From positions 1 through 64,000 of the forward strand of contig JAFCIZ010000008.1 in NCBI GenBank assembly GCA_017871115.1: DNA of 64,000 nucleotides, in the 5' to 3' direction. Below the pieces are notes generated by a model, which had not been told where the DNA came from, did no database searches, and worked only from the letters and a program-made list of their open reading frames with translations. The DNA comes from Cunninghamella blakesleeana. Taxonomy: Eukaryota; Mucoromycota; Mucoromycetes; Mucorales; Cunninghamellaceae. A program made the position numbers and the translations under genes. This document shows, one piece after another, positions 19,608-31,289 of the stretch (its first letter is position 1; each line of letters opens with the position of its first letter).

Positions 19608-20209
19608 AAAAAATTGTTGTGTTTGTATATACACATATTTAAATATTTTTTTAAATAAACCATAATTAATGTTGTTCCAAGTATCAATGCCAGTATCTAT
19701 CTAACTTGAATCATAAACAATGATTGCCTTGGGAGTTTACTATTTAGTTTATCAGCTTTATCCACATTATTAATAAAGAACCTCAAAATTTGACCATGAT
19801 CTATTTAATTTATAATTTTACATATCTGAATGTTTTTTTTAAAAAAAAAATAACAATTTACTATATTAATTAAGAATAAAACTTCAAGTATTTAATTATT
19901 AGTCAATTAAGAGTAGTAATAAAATAACTCTAATCAATGGACCATGAATATATAAATAGATGATAGTAGAATCTCTATTTCAATGATTTTACTAGTGAAG
20001 TTTATTAATTTGATCAGCATATAAATATTGTTTCAAATTTTTTATTTTTAAAAAAAATGAGAAATCGGAAAATGTAGAACGAAAAAAAATATATATGGTT
20101 ATGATGCTAGGATTATGTATGATTAAAAGAAGTATAATATTTTATTTATTGATTTATTATATTTTGATTTATCCATTTTGTATTAGATATCTAAAATTTA
20201 ATTAATTAT
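19608..20209. other. Convergent intergenic region
   Basis: About 600 AT-rich bases lie between the ends of the HMG-box and GCVT genes. They contain only 3' UTR-like DNA and a T8A10 run near 19833-19850. No gene is seen. Confidence 0.6.
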
Positions 20210-21913
20210 TTATTTATGGTAATTGGCAGGAACAAATGGCATTTTGGAAATAACAGCAGATTGAATTCTATTTCTTACTTTTACGTTGACTTCAGTATCC
20301 TTTTTGTGGTGACCATTCTTTACATAACCCATAGCAATATTCTTTTTCAAACTAGGAGAGGGACATCCTGATGTAATCTTACCAATTACTTCACCTTCTT
20401 TGGTTAAAATTTCAGCACCTTCACGAGCAGGAGCACCATCAACAATAAGTCCAACACGGCGACGGGTAACACCACCTTTAATTTGAGGTAAAATGTGTTC
20501 AGCACCTAAAAATCCACCAGTTTGACGACGTGATTTAGCTAATATTGTTGTTTTTAATTTAATAAAACAAGTAAAATAAAAATAAGAAAGAACGAGAAAA
20601 TTTTAGTGGCTGATCCATTGACAATACTTCATAAAATTTCTCTTTTTTACCAATAGTCCATGTTAATCCAGCTTCAACAGGTGTTGTAGTTTCATCTAAA
20701 TCATTGCCATAGAGACATAAACCAGCTTCTAAACGTAAACTGTCACGAGCACCAAGACCAGCTAATTCAACATCGGGATTAGATAATAATTTAGCAGTAA
20801 TATTAACAATTTCTGGGGTAGGGATAGATAACTAAAATATATAATAAAAAATATAGAGTTACTATTAATGTTATCTCTATTATTTAAAAAATCACACGTT
20901 TTCCTTATTATTATTATTATATTAATAGTTATAATTACTTCGAAACCGTCTTCACCAGTATAACCAGAACGAGCCACATGGCAGGGAATACCGTTAACAT
21001 CCAAGTGCTTACCATTCATAAAAGGGAAAGTAGATAAATCTTCTTTGACAAGTTCCTGTAAAGCGGCTGCGGCTTTAGGACCTTGGATTGCGATTAAAGA
21101 ATGATCATCAATCACATTGAATTCAACTTCACCACCTTGTTGTTGGAATTTAGCCAATTGAGAACGAATATGAGCTAAATCCTTTTCAGCACACCCAGCA
21201 TTAGATACGACATATAAACTATCTTCTTGTTGCATGATAATGGTATCATCAATAATACCTCCATTTTCATTAGTAAAAACAGAAAGGGTACCTTGACCTA
21301 CTGGTAAATTTTCTAAATCAGCAACACATAACGTTTCAAAAAACTTCTTTCTATCTTTGCCAGTGACTCTATATATTATTTACACAACATAAAGAAAAAT
21401 ATATCTATTATTATTACCATTTATTTTTCTTTTATCCTATTTACTTTCATTGATTTTCTTTTGTAATTATTTATCCATTATAATACTCATTATTATTATT
21501 ACCTTGATTGAAGCATGTGTGATACATCAAAAATAGAGGCTTTTTCACGAGTATGTAAGTGAGAAGCTAAAGCACCCAAGTTTTTATATACAACGGGCAT
21601 AGCATAACCAGCAAAAGGAACCATCTTACCACCATTTTCTACGTGGAAATCATATAAAGCTGTTTTTTTTACATTCTATATTATTCATACAAGTAAATAA
21701 ATGAGTGAAAGAACATTATGGGTTAATATGGTTTTATTTTTATATAAATAAAAATAAAGATACTTTTAATATAATTTCGCGTATTGTCAATTTTTTTTTT
21801 CTCAACTATTATTTATAACTTACAGAAGTTTCAGCAGTAGCATAGAATCGTTTTGTTAAAGGTCGAGCTTGACGTAATAAGGCAGCTGATTGAACATGTA
21901 CTTTGGAGAGCAT
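20210..21913 (-). CDS. GCV1: Aminomethyltransferase, glycine cleavage system T protein
   Basis: A mitochondrial enzyme of about 400 aa in at least five exons, transferring the methylene group from the aminomethyl-lipoyl H protein to tetrahydrofolate. The N-terminus ([20 protein letters not shown]) is Ser/Arg-rich with no acids, a good mitochondrial presequence. The GCV_T folate-binding fold follows: [25 protein letters not shown], the long central exon 21235-20940 with [10 protein letters not shown] and [14 protein letters not shown], then [13 protein letters not shown]. The C-terminal barrel has [15 protein letters not shown] and IAMGYV. The gene looks intact. Its upstream region (21914-22247) carries two copies of TTCCACCGAG in the gene's orientation. 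Confidence 0.93.
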
Positions 21914-22034
21914 TTTTTAGGTAATATATATTAAATAGTAGTTAGAAGAAAAATAAAAGTGAAAGAAAAGTGAAAGAAAATAAAATTCTTAATTTTTTTT
22001 TTAAAAAAAATCCGTATTTAGTCCGCTACTTTGA

Positions 22035-22108
22035 CTCGGTGGAAAGAATAAAAAGTATAATTGGTCGTTGAATAAATCAAAAAAAAAATAAGAGTTGGCT
22101 CGGTGGAA
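22035..22108 (-). promoter_or_regulatory. Duplicated TTCCACCGAG motif upstream of GCVT
   Basis: CTCGGTGGAA occurs at 22035-22044 and again at 22099-22108, with start points 64 bases apart, in an otherwise AT-rich 334-base interval between the GCVT start and the end of the TBC gene. Read in the GCVT direction it is TTCCACCGAG at about 120 and 185 bases before the start codon. A GC-rich decamer repeated in this DNA is a candidate transcription-factor site. Function is inferred. Confidence 0.35.
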
Positions 22109-22247
22109 TCAAAAAAAAAAAAAATCAACTTATTTCCTTTTATTGATATTCCCATTAAAAAATAAAAAATAAAAGTAATAATAGCAATGTATATACGTAG
22201 TAAAATAATATTAAATATAATTAAAATAAACCATGTATTTATTATTA

Positions 22248-22798
22248 TTATTCTTGTCCCATAAGTCGCTTCAAATCGGCCAGCCGTTGTCTTAATCCTT
22301 CCCTTTCATTTTCACTATCAGCATAAAGGACTTTAATATCTACCACCATTTTTTCCATATACGCCAATTGCTCTTCTAAAGCTGTATTTCTTTGATTTAA
22401 AGCTGAATTCTTAGCCCCAAGTACTTCTAATTCCTCCTTCACTCTTGTTTCAACATCATTAGGTAATGTTTCTAAAGCTCTTTTCAAATCATAAGATTGT
22501 TGTCGAAGAGCATCGTTTTCATCATTAATTCGAGCAATATCCATTTTAGTATCAATCAACTGTTGTGCTACTTGTGCATGTTCTTTGTTTAAATCGTTCA
22601 TGTTTAGTTCCAAATGTTTTACGGTTTCTGTTAATAATTTATTTTGTCTTCTTAATGTTTCGATAGCTTCAGCTTCAGTATTGGCTTTGGCGCTTTCTAT
22701 TTGATAGTCCTTAGCTAACCGTTCCAGTCGTTTGGGAATGATATTGATGGTATACGCATCCGTTAATAGAGTACTTATATTATTCTAAGAATAATAAT

Positions 22799-22834
<36 letters not shown>

Positions 22835-24224
22835 AGAAATTAAAAAAAAAACAGATCAATTATTTTTACTATTATGTAAATATATATTACCTTATAAATA
22901 TCCAAAACGTCATTTTTCAAAAATTGTAGACATGAATCAAACTCCATTGCTAATAATGTTGGTTGATTTTTCTCTAAAAGAGCCAATGCCAATCGATGTA
23001 ATGCTTCTATACCTTGGGCTAAAATCAAATCATATACTCTGAATACAAAATCAATTGGAAATTTATAGGCAAATAAGGTCATAAACCATTGAGAAGCGTA
23101 CATATTTGATCGAATCCCCAAATGTTCAAAATGTCGATGAAGATGAGGTAATTGGTCGTATATTAACCCATCCAATTGATACATTCTTTGATGTAATAAA
23201 TTAAGTTGTGGTGCAAAATGCCCTTTCAGTTGATATTTATCCATTAATTTGACTAACACTCCAAATGCTTCTTCTTCTGGCATCTAAAAAAAAAAAAAAA
23301 AAAAAGAATAGAATAGGAGAAAAAAATTAACTACCATTATTATATTTGTTTACTATTTTCACACAATTTTATTTTTACTTACATTCATTAAAAGTGGTCC
23401 GGCTATAAATGCAATACCTTGACAATAACCGATATCTAAATCATATAATGAGTAAGCTTTCACCACATTAAATAAAGCGTCTTGGCCTTCTTTTGTTTGA
23501 AAATATTCATAATGAGGAAACGTTCTTTCTAAGTCACGTAAAATAGCCTTTTCATATACTGATCCATCTTTTAATAACTGCATATATTTTTGTTCTAACT
23601 TAATATCTTTTGATTTTGCAAATAATTGCCAAACCATACCACGTAAAGCTTGGGGGACGCCACGCTGTACATGCAACAATAATAATGCTGGCTCTGATTT
23701 TGCTACTTTATCATAGTCTGATATTACTTGCGACCAAAACTCTATAAATATAGATAAATATATATATATATATATTATTTATTTAATACCTGTTCTCTAT
23801 TCTCTGTTCTCTATTTATATTTATAATTTTACATTAATTACATGAAAAACTTACCCCAATCAACATCATCTTGGACTTGTTCTTCTGTTTCTTTTTCTTC
23901 ATCTTTTTCAAATAGTTGTGGTATAGGAGATGATATATCTTCTTCTTCTTTTTCTTCAATAACTAGTTTCTCTGTATCAAGTTTTTCTGATAAAATAGGT
24001 ACAGTAGGTTGTTGTTGTTGGCTTACAGTCCCACGACGTCGTCTTCCAGTAGCATTAGTTTTATTATTTGGCGAAGGTGATAAAGAAGGTGCTGTTGTTG
24101 AAGATATTATGGAAGTAGCATTGGTTGTTTCCGAAGACAAACTATGTATGTCAGGAGAAGAACAAGTGTTTATTGATTCTTTTGCAGTGGATTCGTTAGT
24201 GCCAAGTATTTCTGTGGATGCCAT
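22248..24224 (-). CDS. TBC-domain Rab GTPase-activating protein (Gyp5/EVI5-like)
   Basis: Five or so exons encode about 550 aa. The N-terminal ~120 residues are Ser/Thr- and Glu-rich and look disordered. The TBC domain begins at RGVPQALRGMVWQL. It keeps both catalytic fingers: the Arg finger in ILRDLERTFP and the Gln finger in DIGYCQG. The domain continues through MYASQWFMTLFAYKFP and FRVYDLILAQG. The last exon (about 22785-22248) is a long coiled coil with heptads and regular Leu. This layout (acidic N-terminus, TBC, C-terminal coiled coil) is that of yeast Gyp5/Gyl1 and animal EVI5, which act on Rabs in secretory traffic. Confidence 0.9.
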
Positions 24225-24504
24225 TTATGAATAATAAGTATAAAAATATATATTGAATAAATTAAATAATTATAAAAGACTAGGTATTAGGTAAATATGT
24301 ATGTAATATATAATAATATTAATAATAATAGAAAAAGATATTTTTAAAACGAGGAAAAGAAAAAAGGAGAAAGATAAAAATAAGAAAATTTAATTTCATA
24401 TAAGAAAATTAATTGTTTTTTAAACTCAGTTTACTTTTTTCAAATAAAATCAAGATGCTATAATTAACGTTTCAAAAAAAATAGTAACTATGTTTTACAT
24501 TTTA

Positions 24505-25244
24505 TTAAACGGAAGGTGGTATATAATTATCTGAGCCCAATGAATTTAAATGATCTGAACAACTAAATAACTTAATACAGCCATTTTTTGGGTCTCCATT
24601 AAAAACAACTACTTGAGATACACCTGTATTACCATGTCTTCCTTGCTTAATAACATTGGCTTCTTGTTCTTTATATTGATAAGTGACAATAGGTGATGTA
24701 ACAAACCAAAAACATAGTGATCTTAGTGGTCCACCATGAGTTACAATTAAAATATGCTGATATTTATTTTGATGAGCATCTTCGATGATATCTTTATATG
24801 CATTAATTACCCTTTCATTAAACTCCTTGTCGGTTTCTCCACCATGTTCTTTAATATAATCATTCACGTTAGTATATTTATTACCATCACTCTTTCGAAA
24901 AATAGCAGAGATCGATTGGCCAGATAATTCTCCAAACCCTCGTTCTCGAAGTTCAGGAACATAGCTTACAGGAGTAGTGTTATGATGTAATAGAATAGCT
25001 GCTGCTGTCTATATTTATTTATTATTTTAAAAATTAATATTATAATATTAGAGTATATTTAAATATATATGTATGCATGTATGTTTTACCTGTTTACATC
25101 TTTTTAAATCACTACAATATATTTTGTTAAAAGATTCTTTTGAAAATCTTTCGCCGACCAAGATTGCTTGCTTATGTCCTAAATCATTCAAGATAGTATC
25201 TATAAATAAATATAAATTATGTTTATGTAAGCATATAAATATAG

Positions 25245-25296
<52 letters not shown>

Positions 25297-25529
25297 CATA
25301 ATAATAATAATAATAATAATAGGCTTATTATTAAAAACTACAAAATAATATTATTTTTACCTGTTTGTCCTTGTAAGATTCGCATATTATTAGCATCTAA
25401 AATTAGTTTATAACATAAATTGTAAAATAGTATTAATTAAATCAAATATTATATTATACACTAAGTGATATATTACTACATACCCGTATTACCATGACGA
25501 ACAAAAGTAATTAATAGAGAAGAAACCAT
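24505..25529 (-). CDS. Histidine phosphatase (phosphoglycerate mutase family, TIGAR-like)
   Basis: Four exons: the start codon at 25529 opens MVSSLLITFVRHGNTG, followed by a very short exon with ILQGQT, then an exon with LNDLGHKQA and IYCSDLKRC, and a last exon from about 25010. The catalytic His and Arg are in VRHGN, the second Arg in SDLKRCKQT, the acid Glu in ELRERGFGELSG, and the final His in VTHGGPLRSL. These are the fructose-2,6-bisphosphatase/TIGAR-type family motifs. The substrate cannot be read from sequence; a sugar phosphate is likely. The intron near 25247-25321 carries an (AAT)n microsatellite. Confidence 0.88.
25247..25321. repeat. (AAT)n microsatellite
   Basis: About 25 ATA/AAT units with one interruption (ATCATA near 25296), inside an intron of the histidine phosphatase gene. 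Confidence 0.9.
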
Positions 25530-26353
25530 TTTTTTAAAAAACTAATTTTTTTTTTGGAACAGAGCATATAAAAAAGGCGGAATTTAAAATAACAAAAATT
25601 ATAGTTGGTGCTTTCAAAAAGTCAAATTATTTTACATTTAAACTTTCCCAAGATTTTTATTTAATTATTTTGATGATTTACTACAATAATGTCTTTACCT
25701 ATTTCAACAATCGCATTCCCTATAACAAATAATTATTTTTACAAAGACTTATATAAAAAATGAAATAGCACTATTAAAATTTAATGTACTTAAAGATATG
25801 CAAAAAAGTAATAAAAGAACCCTTTAAAATATGCATATTAAAAATATTATGAATTTATTGAGCAACAAATATTTTTTTTACAATTATATTGAATATCAAA
25901 AAGGTACTGCAAAATTAGCTTTTTTTATAAAATGTAGGAAAAAATATAACATAAATAAATCCAACAAAATATATTAATATTATACATTTATTTAATAAAA
26001 CTATCAATTTGAAATTCCGACTTTTTATGCCCTATTGTTTTGTATTTCTTGTGAATATACGATTCATTTTTCATTAATTAGAAACGGGGTTTAAACTCAG
26101 AACGCTTAAATATTTTATAACTGTAATTATAATATAAAAATATTTTTTTGATGGAGCAATTTTATACCCATACTAGCTAAATCGACCTCCACCGACCAAA
26201 ATTAACTGAATTTTTTATAAAAATTTTTGAGCAAAAAAAAAAAGTAATTCAATTTTTTTGTTTTCGACAAAATATTTTTAATATACTGGATTGTTTTATT
26301 AATTTTATTAACAGAATGTTAAAATTTTTTTCTAAAAATGGTAAAAAAGCTGG
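25530..26353. other. AT-rich intergenic region
   Basis: About 820 bases lie between the histidine phosphatase promoter and the end of the cystatin gene. No coding frame, RNA gene or repeat family is recognised. Confidence 0.6.
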
Positions 26354-26800
26354 TTATAGCTTAGATGTAACATGGTTAATTTTTTTTTTTTTTATTTTTT
26401 TACAACTAAGGCTGGTTACTTCCATATAGTCTTCCCATGGTATAACATAAATAATTGCTTTGCAGAACTGCAATTTAATGTCCTTCTTTTTATCAAAAGG
26501 ACAAGAATTATCATTAATTGATATTTGATCCTTTTTACAAGTAGTTGATCCCGTGATAAACTGAACTCGATAATTCATACCTGCCACCACTTGGCCTTCT
26601 GCTTTCTTTATTCTAATTAATTTATATCCAACGTTGCTTTTATTTATATTTTCATTGAAATTTTTGATGGCAAACTGTGTTGCACTTTTTACACCTTCAT
26701 CCTTAACATCATAATCTGTCCATCCACCTACGACAGGAGTAACAGCGCCATAAACGAAACCAATCAACGTAAAAATCAACAGGATTATTCTTGTTTTCAT
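26354..26800 (-). CDS. Secreted cystatin (cysteine protease inhibitor, type-2-like)
   Basis: An intronless 148-aa protein. The first ~20 residues form a signal peptide ending near VYGA. The mature part has every cystatin hallmark: an N-terminal Gly pair (VVGGWTDYD), the QVVAG first hairpin, and a Pro-Trp second hairpin (VIPWEDYME). Four Cys lie in the order of the two disulfides of animal type-2 cystatins (TCKK, SCPF, FCKA, SCKK). It should block papain-like cysteine proteases outside the cell. The tail ends in a Lys-rich stretch, KKIKKKK. I chose the start at 26800 because it opens the signal peptide; in-frame codons further upstream (to 26971) look like 5' UTR, with a TATA-like tract near 26855-26880. 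Cystatins are uncommon in fungi, to my knowledge. Confidence 0.88.
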   Translation of the reverse strand: MKTRIILLIFTLIGFVYGAVTPVVGGWTDYDVKDEGVKSATQFAIKNFNENINKSNVGYKLIRIKKAEGQVVAGMNYRVQFITGSTTCKKDQISINDNSCPFDKKKDIKLQFCKAIIYVIPWEDYMEVTSLSCKKIKKKKINHVTSKL

Positions 26801-27188
26801 AATGTTGTTTAATAAACGATTGAAGAAACAAAATAATAGAAAAGTAAATGTAGTTATTTGTATATTTATACTTGTATATTTAAAAAATGACATTCCAAAT
26901 TTTATATACATGGGCGTAAAACGGGTTTTTTTAATAGAAAAATAACCCACAAGTTCTATTTTAAGTTTCATTTTTGTCTTTGGAATTCAATATTTTTTCT
27001 ACCATATTTTATACATTTAGAGGAATAGTTATAGATATTTATATATAAACATATAGTTGATTTGTTATAAAGAGAATAAAATACATAGGGAATTAAATAA
27101 AAAATAAAATAAAAATGATACAAAAAGGTATAATAGTATAAAATATAAAGTACGTTTATAATATATATATATATATAAGTAAAATAAT
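26801..27188. other. Cystatin promoter region and LMBD2 3' flank
   Basis: About 390 AT-rich bases. TATA-like tracts (about 26855-26880) precede the cystatin start. Frames through here are AT-rich chance frames without domains. Confidence 0.6.
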
Positions 27189-30100
27189 TCAACCACCTAA
27201 ACGAGCAAAGGGTGATACAGTAGCCTGTTGATTACCTTTAGCGTTGGTTGCTTTTTGAAAGGGGTTGGGAGATGTTGCTCTAGAAGATACAACTGATGAT
27301 GGTGCACTATTATCTTTGACTTTTCCAAAAACACGCCCGCCCCCATTAACTGATGAAGGTCGTTTTATTGATGCAATGGTTTGAGATTCCCTTTCCCTTT
27401 CATCGTCTTCCTCTTCATTATTACTTTGATATCGGTGATGTGATTGGTATTGTTGTTGTTGTTGTTGTTGTTGTTGACTTTTACGTTGATGTTGTTGATC
27501 ATTTTCAAATGATAATCTATTTGTGATATGATTATTATTTTCTGATCCGTTTTTAGGTGAAGTAAAGAATTGTTCAAATTTTTGTTTCACATTATCTCCA
27601 ATATGCTGCCATTTCATATTTAAGGGCCTTCCATCTTCATTATTGTCCACATGGTCAGTATTATTTTGGTTCCTTCTAATTGGTGTTGCAGTTGTAGATG
27701 ATGCTGATGATTCACCTTGACTGCTATGAAGTCGATTTCCATTCTGTAAAATAGCATTTAAATGTCGATCACGTTCTTGTCTTAATGATTTTGCTAAAAC
27801 ATCATTACTGTCAGATCCATTTTGAGAATGGTGATGGATATTTCTTGGTTGAGAAGAGGATCGTTTATATTTAGCTGAATATGTCTAAAAATAAAATGGA
27901 TACTAGTTAGTTGAACTATCAATTATAGCTATTATTATTGTTATTATTATTTATTATCATTTATTTTCATTGTTTTATTTTCATTTTTATTTATTTCATT
28001 GAAAATTTATATATCATTACCCCAAATGCATTTTTGGCTCTATCCAATAGTCCGGTAGCTTGATTATTTTCAGGGTGTAAGTTTCTTTCTATTTGCTTTC
28101 TCTCTAAAATAAATAAAGTATGTATGTATAAGACTGTATTCATTTCTATTTTATATACTTTTAATATTTTTTTTAAAAGGAGTAATTTGATTTACCATCC
28201 ATCACCAACTCCTTCCCTTCAGCCAAATCAATATTTAATGATCCACCACTATTACTACCAGTCTCTGGATCTAAAGAATGATTGTGGCTACGATCGTTGT
28301 TATTATCATCATCTGAGTCAAAAAATTTAGAAGAAGTGGTTGTATTGAAATAGGCTGACAATACCGGAAGTAAAATAACTATTGGAAAATAATCAATAAA
28401 AGTAGTGCCTAAAAATGGTACAAGATTTATATGACCCATAAACTAAAAAAAGAAAAAGAGCAAGTAATTAAGCAAATATTAATATTTCATTTGTAAATAT
28501 TTTTGTATATCTATATGCTAAAAATTACTCTACTAAACACAGTTTCGATCGTTTTTGTATTTGAATCATCGATCAATCCATGATCAATGGGATCCTGTTC
28601 TGGAAGTTGCTCTGTTGTCATTGTACCAAGTAAATTTATATAGTTATAGCATAATGGAGCCCTGTATATTCGGAAAAAAAAATCATGGTAATTTAGTTTT
28701 TAATGTATTTATAAAAATATACTCTTTTTATTTTTATTATAACTTACATCATTTTACACATATAACCAGTAAACCATAATAAACTATTAGGATCAGTATG
28801 ATGATGAGGAATTAACACATAGAGATTAAAAAATCGTACTTTAAATAATGAAGTATAAACACATATACACATCCACATTAACGTTAAAAAGGAAAGTAAC
28901 TATCATATACAGCAAATATATATATTAAAAACAATCAATATTAAATAGTCTATTTATTTTATTATTAGATGATATTGTTGCTTTTATTTAATTCTATATT
29001 TTTTTTGCCTTACTTCTACCGCTGCATAATTGAGATCACATGCTTTTTGAACTAGGCCAACAATGGATAGCATAGGAGATTGGACATTAAATGTGAGCTC
29101 AGACCATAAAATACAAATACTTGCACATGCAGCTAAAATAGATAATACACGGTATACAGTAGATCGAAAAATAATTACCCACCACCATTCTATAAATAAA
29201 ATCCAGATATATATATATATATATAAATTGATATATTCATTACGATTATTATTTAAAAAAATAAATTTTAGTCTGTATAATTACATATATATATATATAT
29301 ATATACTTAATTTTACCTATTTTATATTTCAAATTTATCCAGAAAGTTTGTTCTTCTAATGGTCGTAAGCTAGAATGAAAAATTCTATAAAAATATGATG
29401 TTAAGATTAAAATAATCTTATAGATGTGTATATTCATACGGGTATATATATAAATGAGTGTTTTGATTGTTTACCTATCAGAGTTGCCTTTATTTAATTC
29501 GATATCTTGTAAATAGAATGCTTCTGAAAGTAAATTTTTCCATAACCTAGTTAATAAAGTAAAATATTAAAGATAAAATAAAAAAATAAATAAGAATCCA
29601 TAATTAACGCTTTTACTTTTTTATAATCACTATTATGATCTTCATCCTACGCTAATTTTCTATCCTTCATTCTTTCTGCCAATATCATATTCCGATTCAA
29701 AGTAATAATGTAATCTTCAGTAAGCGTTTGAGGAATGCTTGAAGTATGGTCCCTATCAGGTGTTGCGCTATAGTCAGGATGTCGTACAAATGGAAATCGT
29801 TGAATAGTTTGATCTATTAATCGTTTAATAGTCGGATCGCCACGGCTAGATCGATGAGTAACTGCATTTATGGTCTGAAACAATATAAAATATAAAATAT
29901 AATATAGCAATAAAATATATAAATCATCTTACATATAAGGTAAGTGTATATATTAAAAATTACCTTTGCCAATTCATTAAATTCTAATTCACTATCCATA
30001 CACTCTTCTTTTACTCTTGGAGCTTTTATATAAAGTTCATCTAAACGTTTTCTGATATCACCACTATTCCATAAAGCTCTTGGTACAGATACTAAACCAT

Positions 30101-31022
30101 AGCCCATAAACATAATGACTAGAAAGAGACCCCAGCTATTGGCCATAGCCATGACAAAACCTTGAATTTTTTCTCTACCAATGATATTAACCGAATACCA
30201 CTGTTATTATTACTTTCATTATTATTATATTATCATAAAAAAAAGGGTATTCACAATAGCACCCTTATATTATTATTATTATTATTACCTTGTAGTATAT
30301 CCACCTTTAAATACAAGATATACAAGTCCAAAGATACCGACAACAACATAGATCATATAAAATCGAATATTTACACTTAGAGCTGATTTTAATTTCTTAG
30401 CTATATTAAACTCTCCTGTGTTGACATAAGCCTGCATCATTGGGATAAACATCCTATTGTGTATTTAAAAAACGTAAAAAAAATAGAAAAAAATAGAAAA
30501 AAATAGAAAAAGATAAGCTACCTTATACCATTGCTATTATCTTTTACTATTTTCCTCTTTATTTTGTTATTCCTGTTCCTATCCTTATCATTATTATTAA
30601 TATTTTACCAAGTCAAACAAAACGAAGTCCAATAGATAGTTCTCCAAGCAACATATAAGAAAGTTTGAGAAACCCAGGTGAAAGGGATACGACATTCGCC
30701 TAGCTGACACTTTGCTGTTTGATCATAAAGAGTCTAATAAATAAGATAATAATAATAATAATATAGAAAATAAGCAAAACATAATCTTTTTTTTTCTTTT
30801 CTCGGAATTGCAATATAATTCATTTACAGAAGCCATATCTACAGGTAATAAAAGGACGATCCAAAAAGGAAAAAACCAACCGATAATACAAACAGTAGAA
30901 ACATACCAGGGTTGCTTTTTAATATTGCCATAAAATGATATCAAAGAAACCACAATAAAAAATAGTGTAATAATACTAATAAAAAGTGGAATCCAATGAC
31001 TATTTTGCTCTTCTACACCCAT
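27189..31022 (-). CDS. LMBR1-family multi-pass membrane protein (LMBD2 homologue)
   Basis: One large gene of about a dozen exons. The first (from 31022) encodes FISIITLFFIVVSLISFYGN, then KKQPWYVSTVCIIGWFFP and FWIVLLLPVDMAS, diagnostic of LMBD2. Later exons give FTWVSQTFLYVAWRTIYWTS, IYVVVGIFGLVYLVFKGGY, and SWGLFLVIMFMGYGLVSVPR, followed by a long charged loop and further membrane segments (about 29190-28745). The last transmembrane exon has MGHINLVPFLGTTFIDYFPI. The cytosolic C-terminus (27895-27189) is disordered, with a run of nine Gln and many Ser/Asn. LMBD2 proteins are membrane receptors/adaptors linked to GPCR and beta-adrenergic signalling in animals; the fungal role is unknown. It shares a 267-bp divergent promoter with the oxidoreductase gene at 31290. 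Confidence 0.9.
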
Positions 31023-31289
31023 TTGTAATCGTGATAAATAATTATAGATATTGTAATCAATAATATGTCTTAGAAAAAAAAAAATGGAAGCAAAAAAGAA
31101 AAAATCAAATTCGAGTTCCCCCTACTGACGAATATTACCAAAAAAAAAATAAAAAAATAAAAGCGGTATTTAAAAAAAAAAATTTAAAAAAAAATTAAAT
31201 CAATGCTATTTTTTTCTTTTTACTTCTATATTTTTTTAAAAAATACCCTAATATTATAAATCAGTAATCAAATCATAAAAATATAAAAA

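Noticed and set aside
26801..26971. Upstream N-terminal extension of the cystatin frame
   Set aside because: The start at 26800 opens a good signal peptide; the extension would bury it, and it lies in TATA-like AT-rich DNA.
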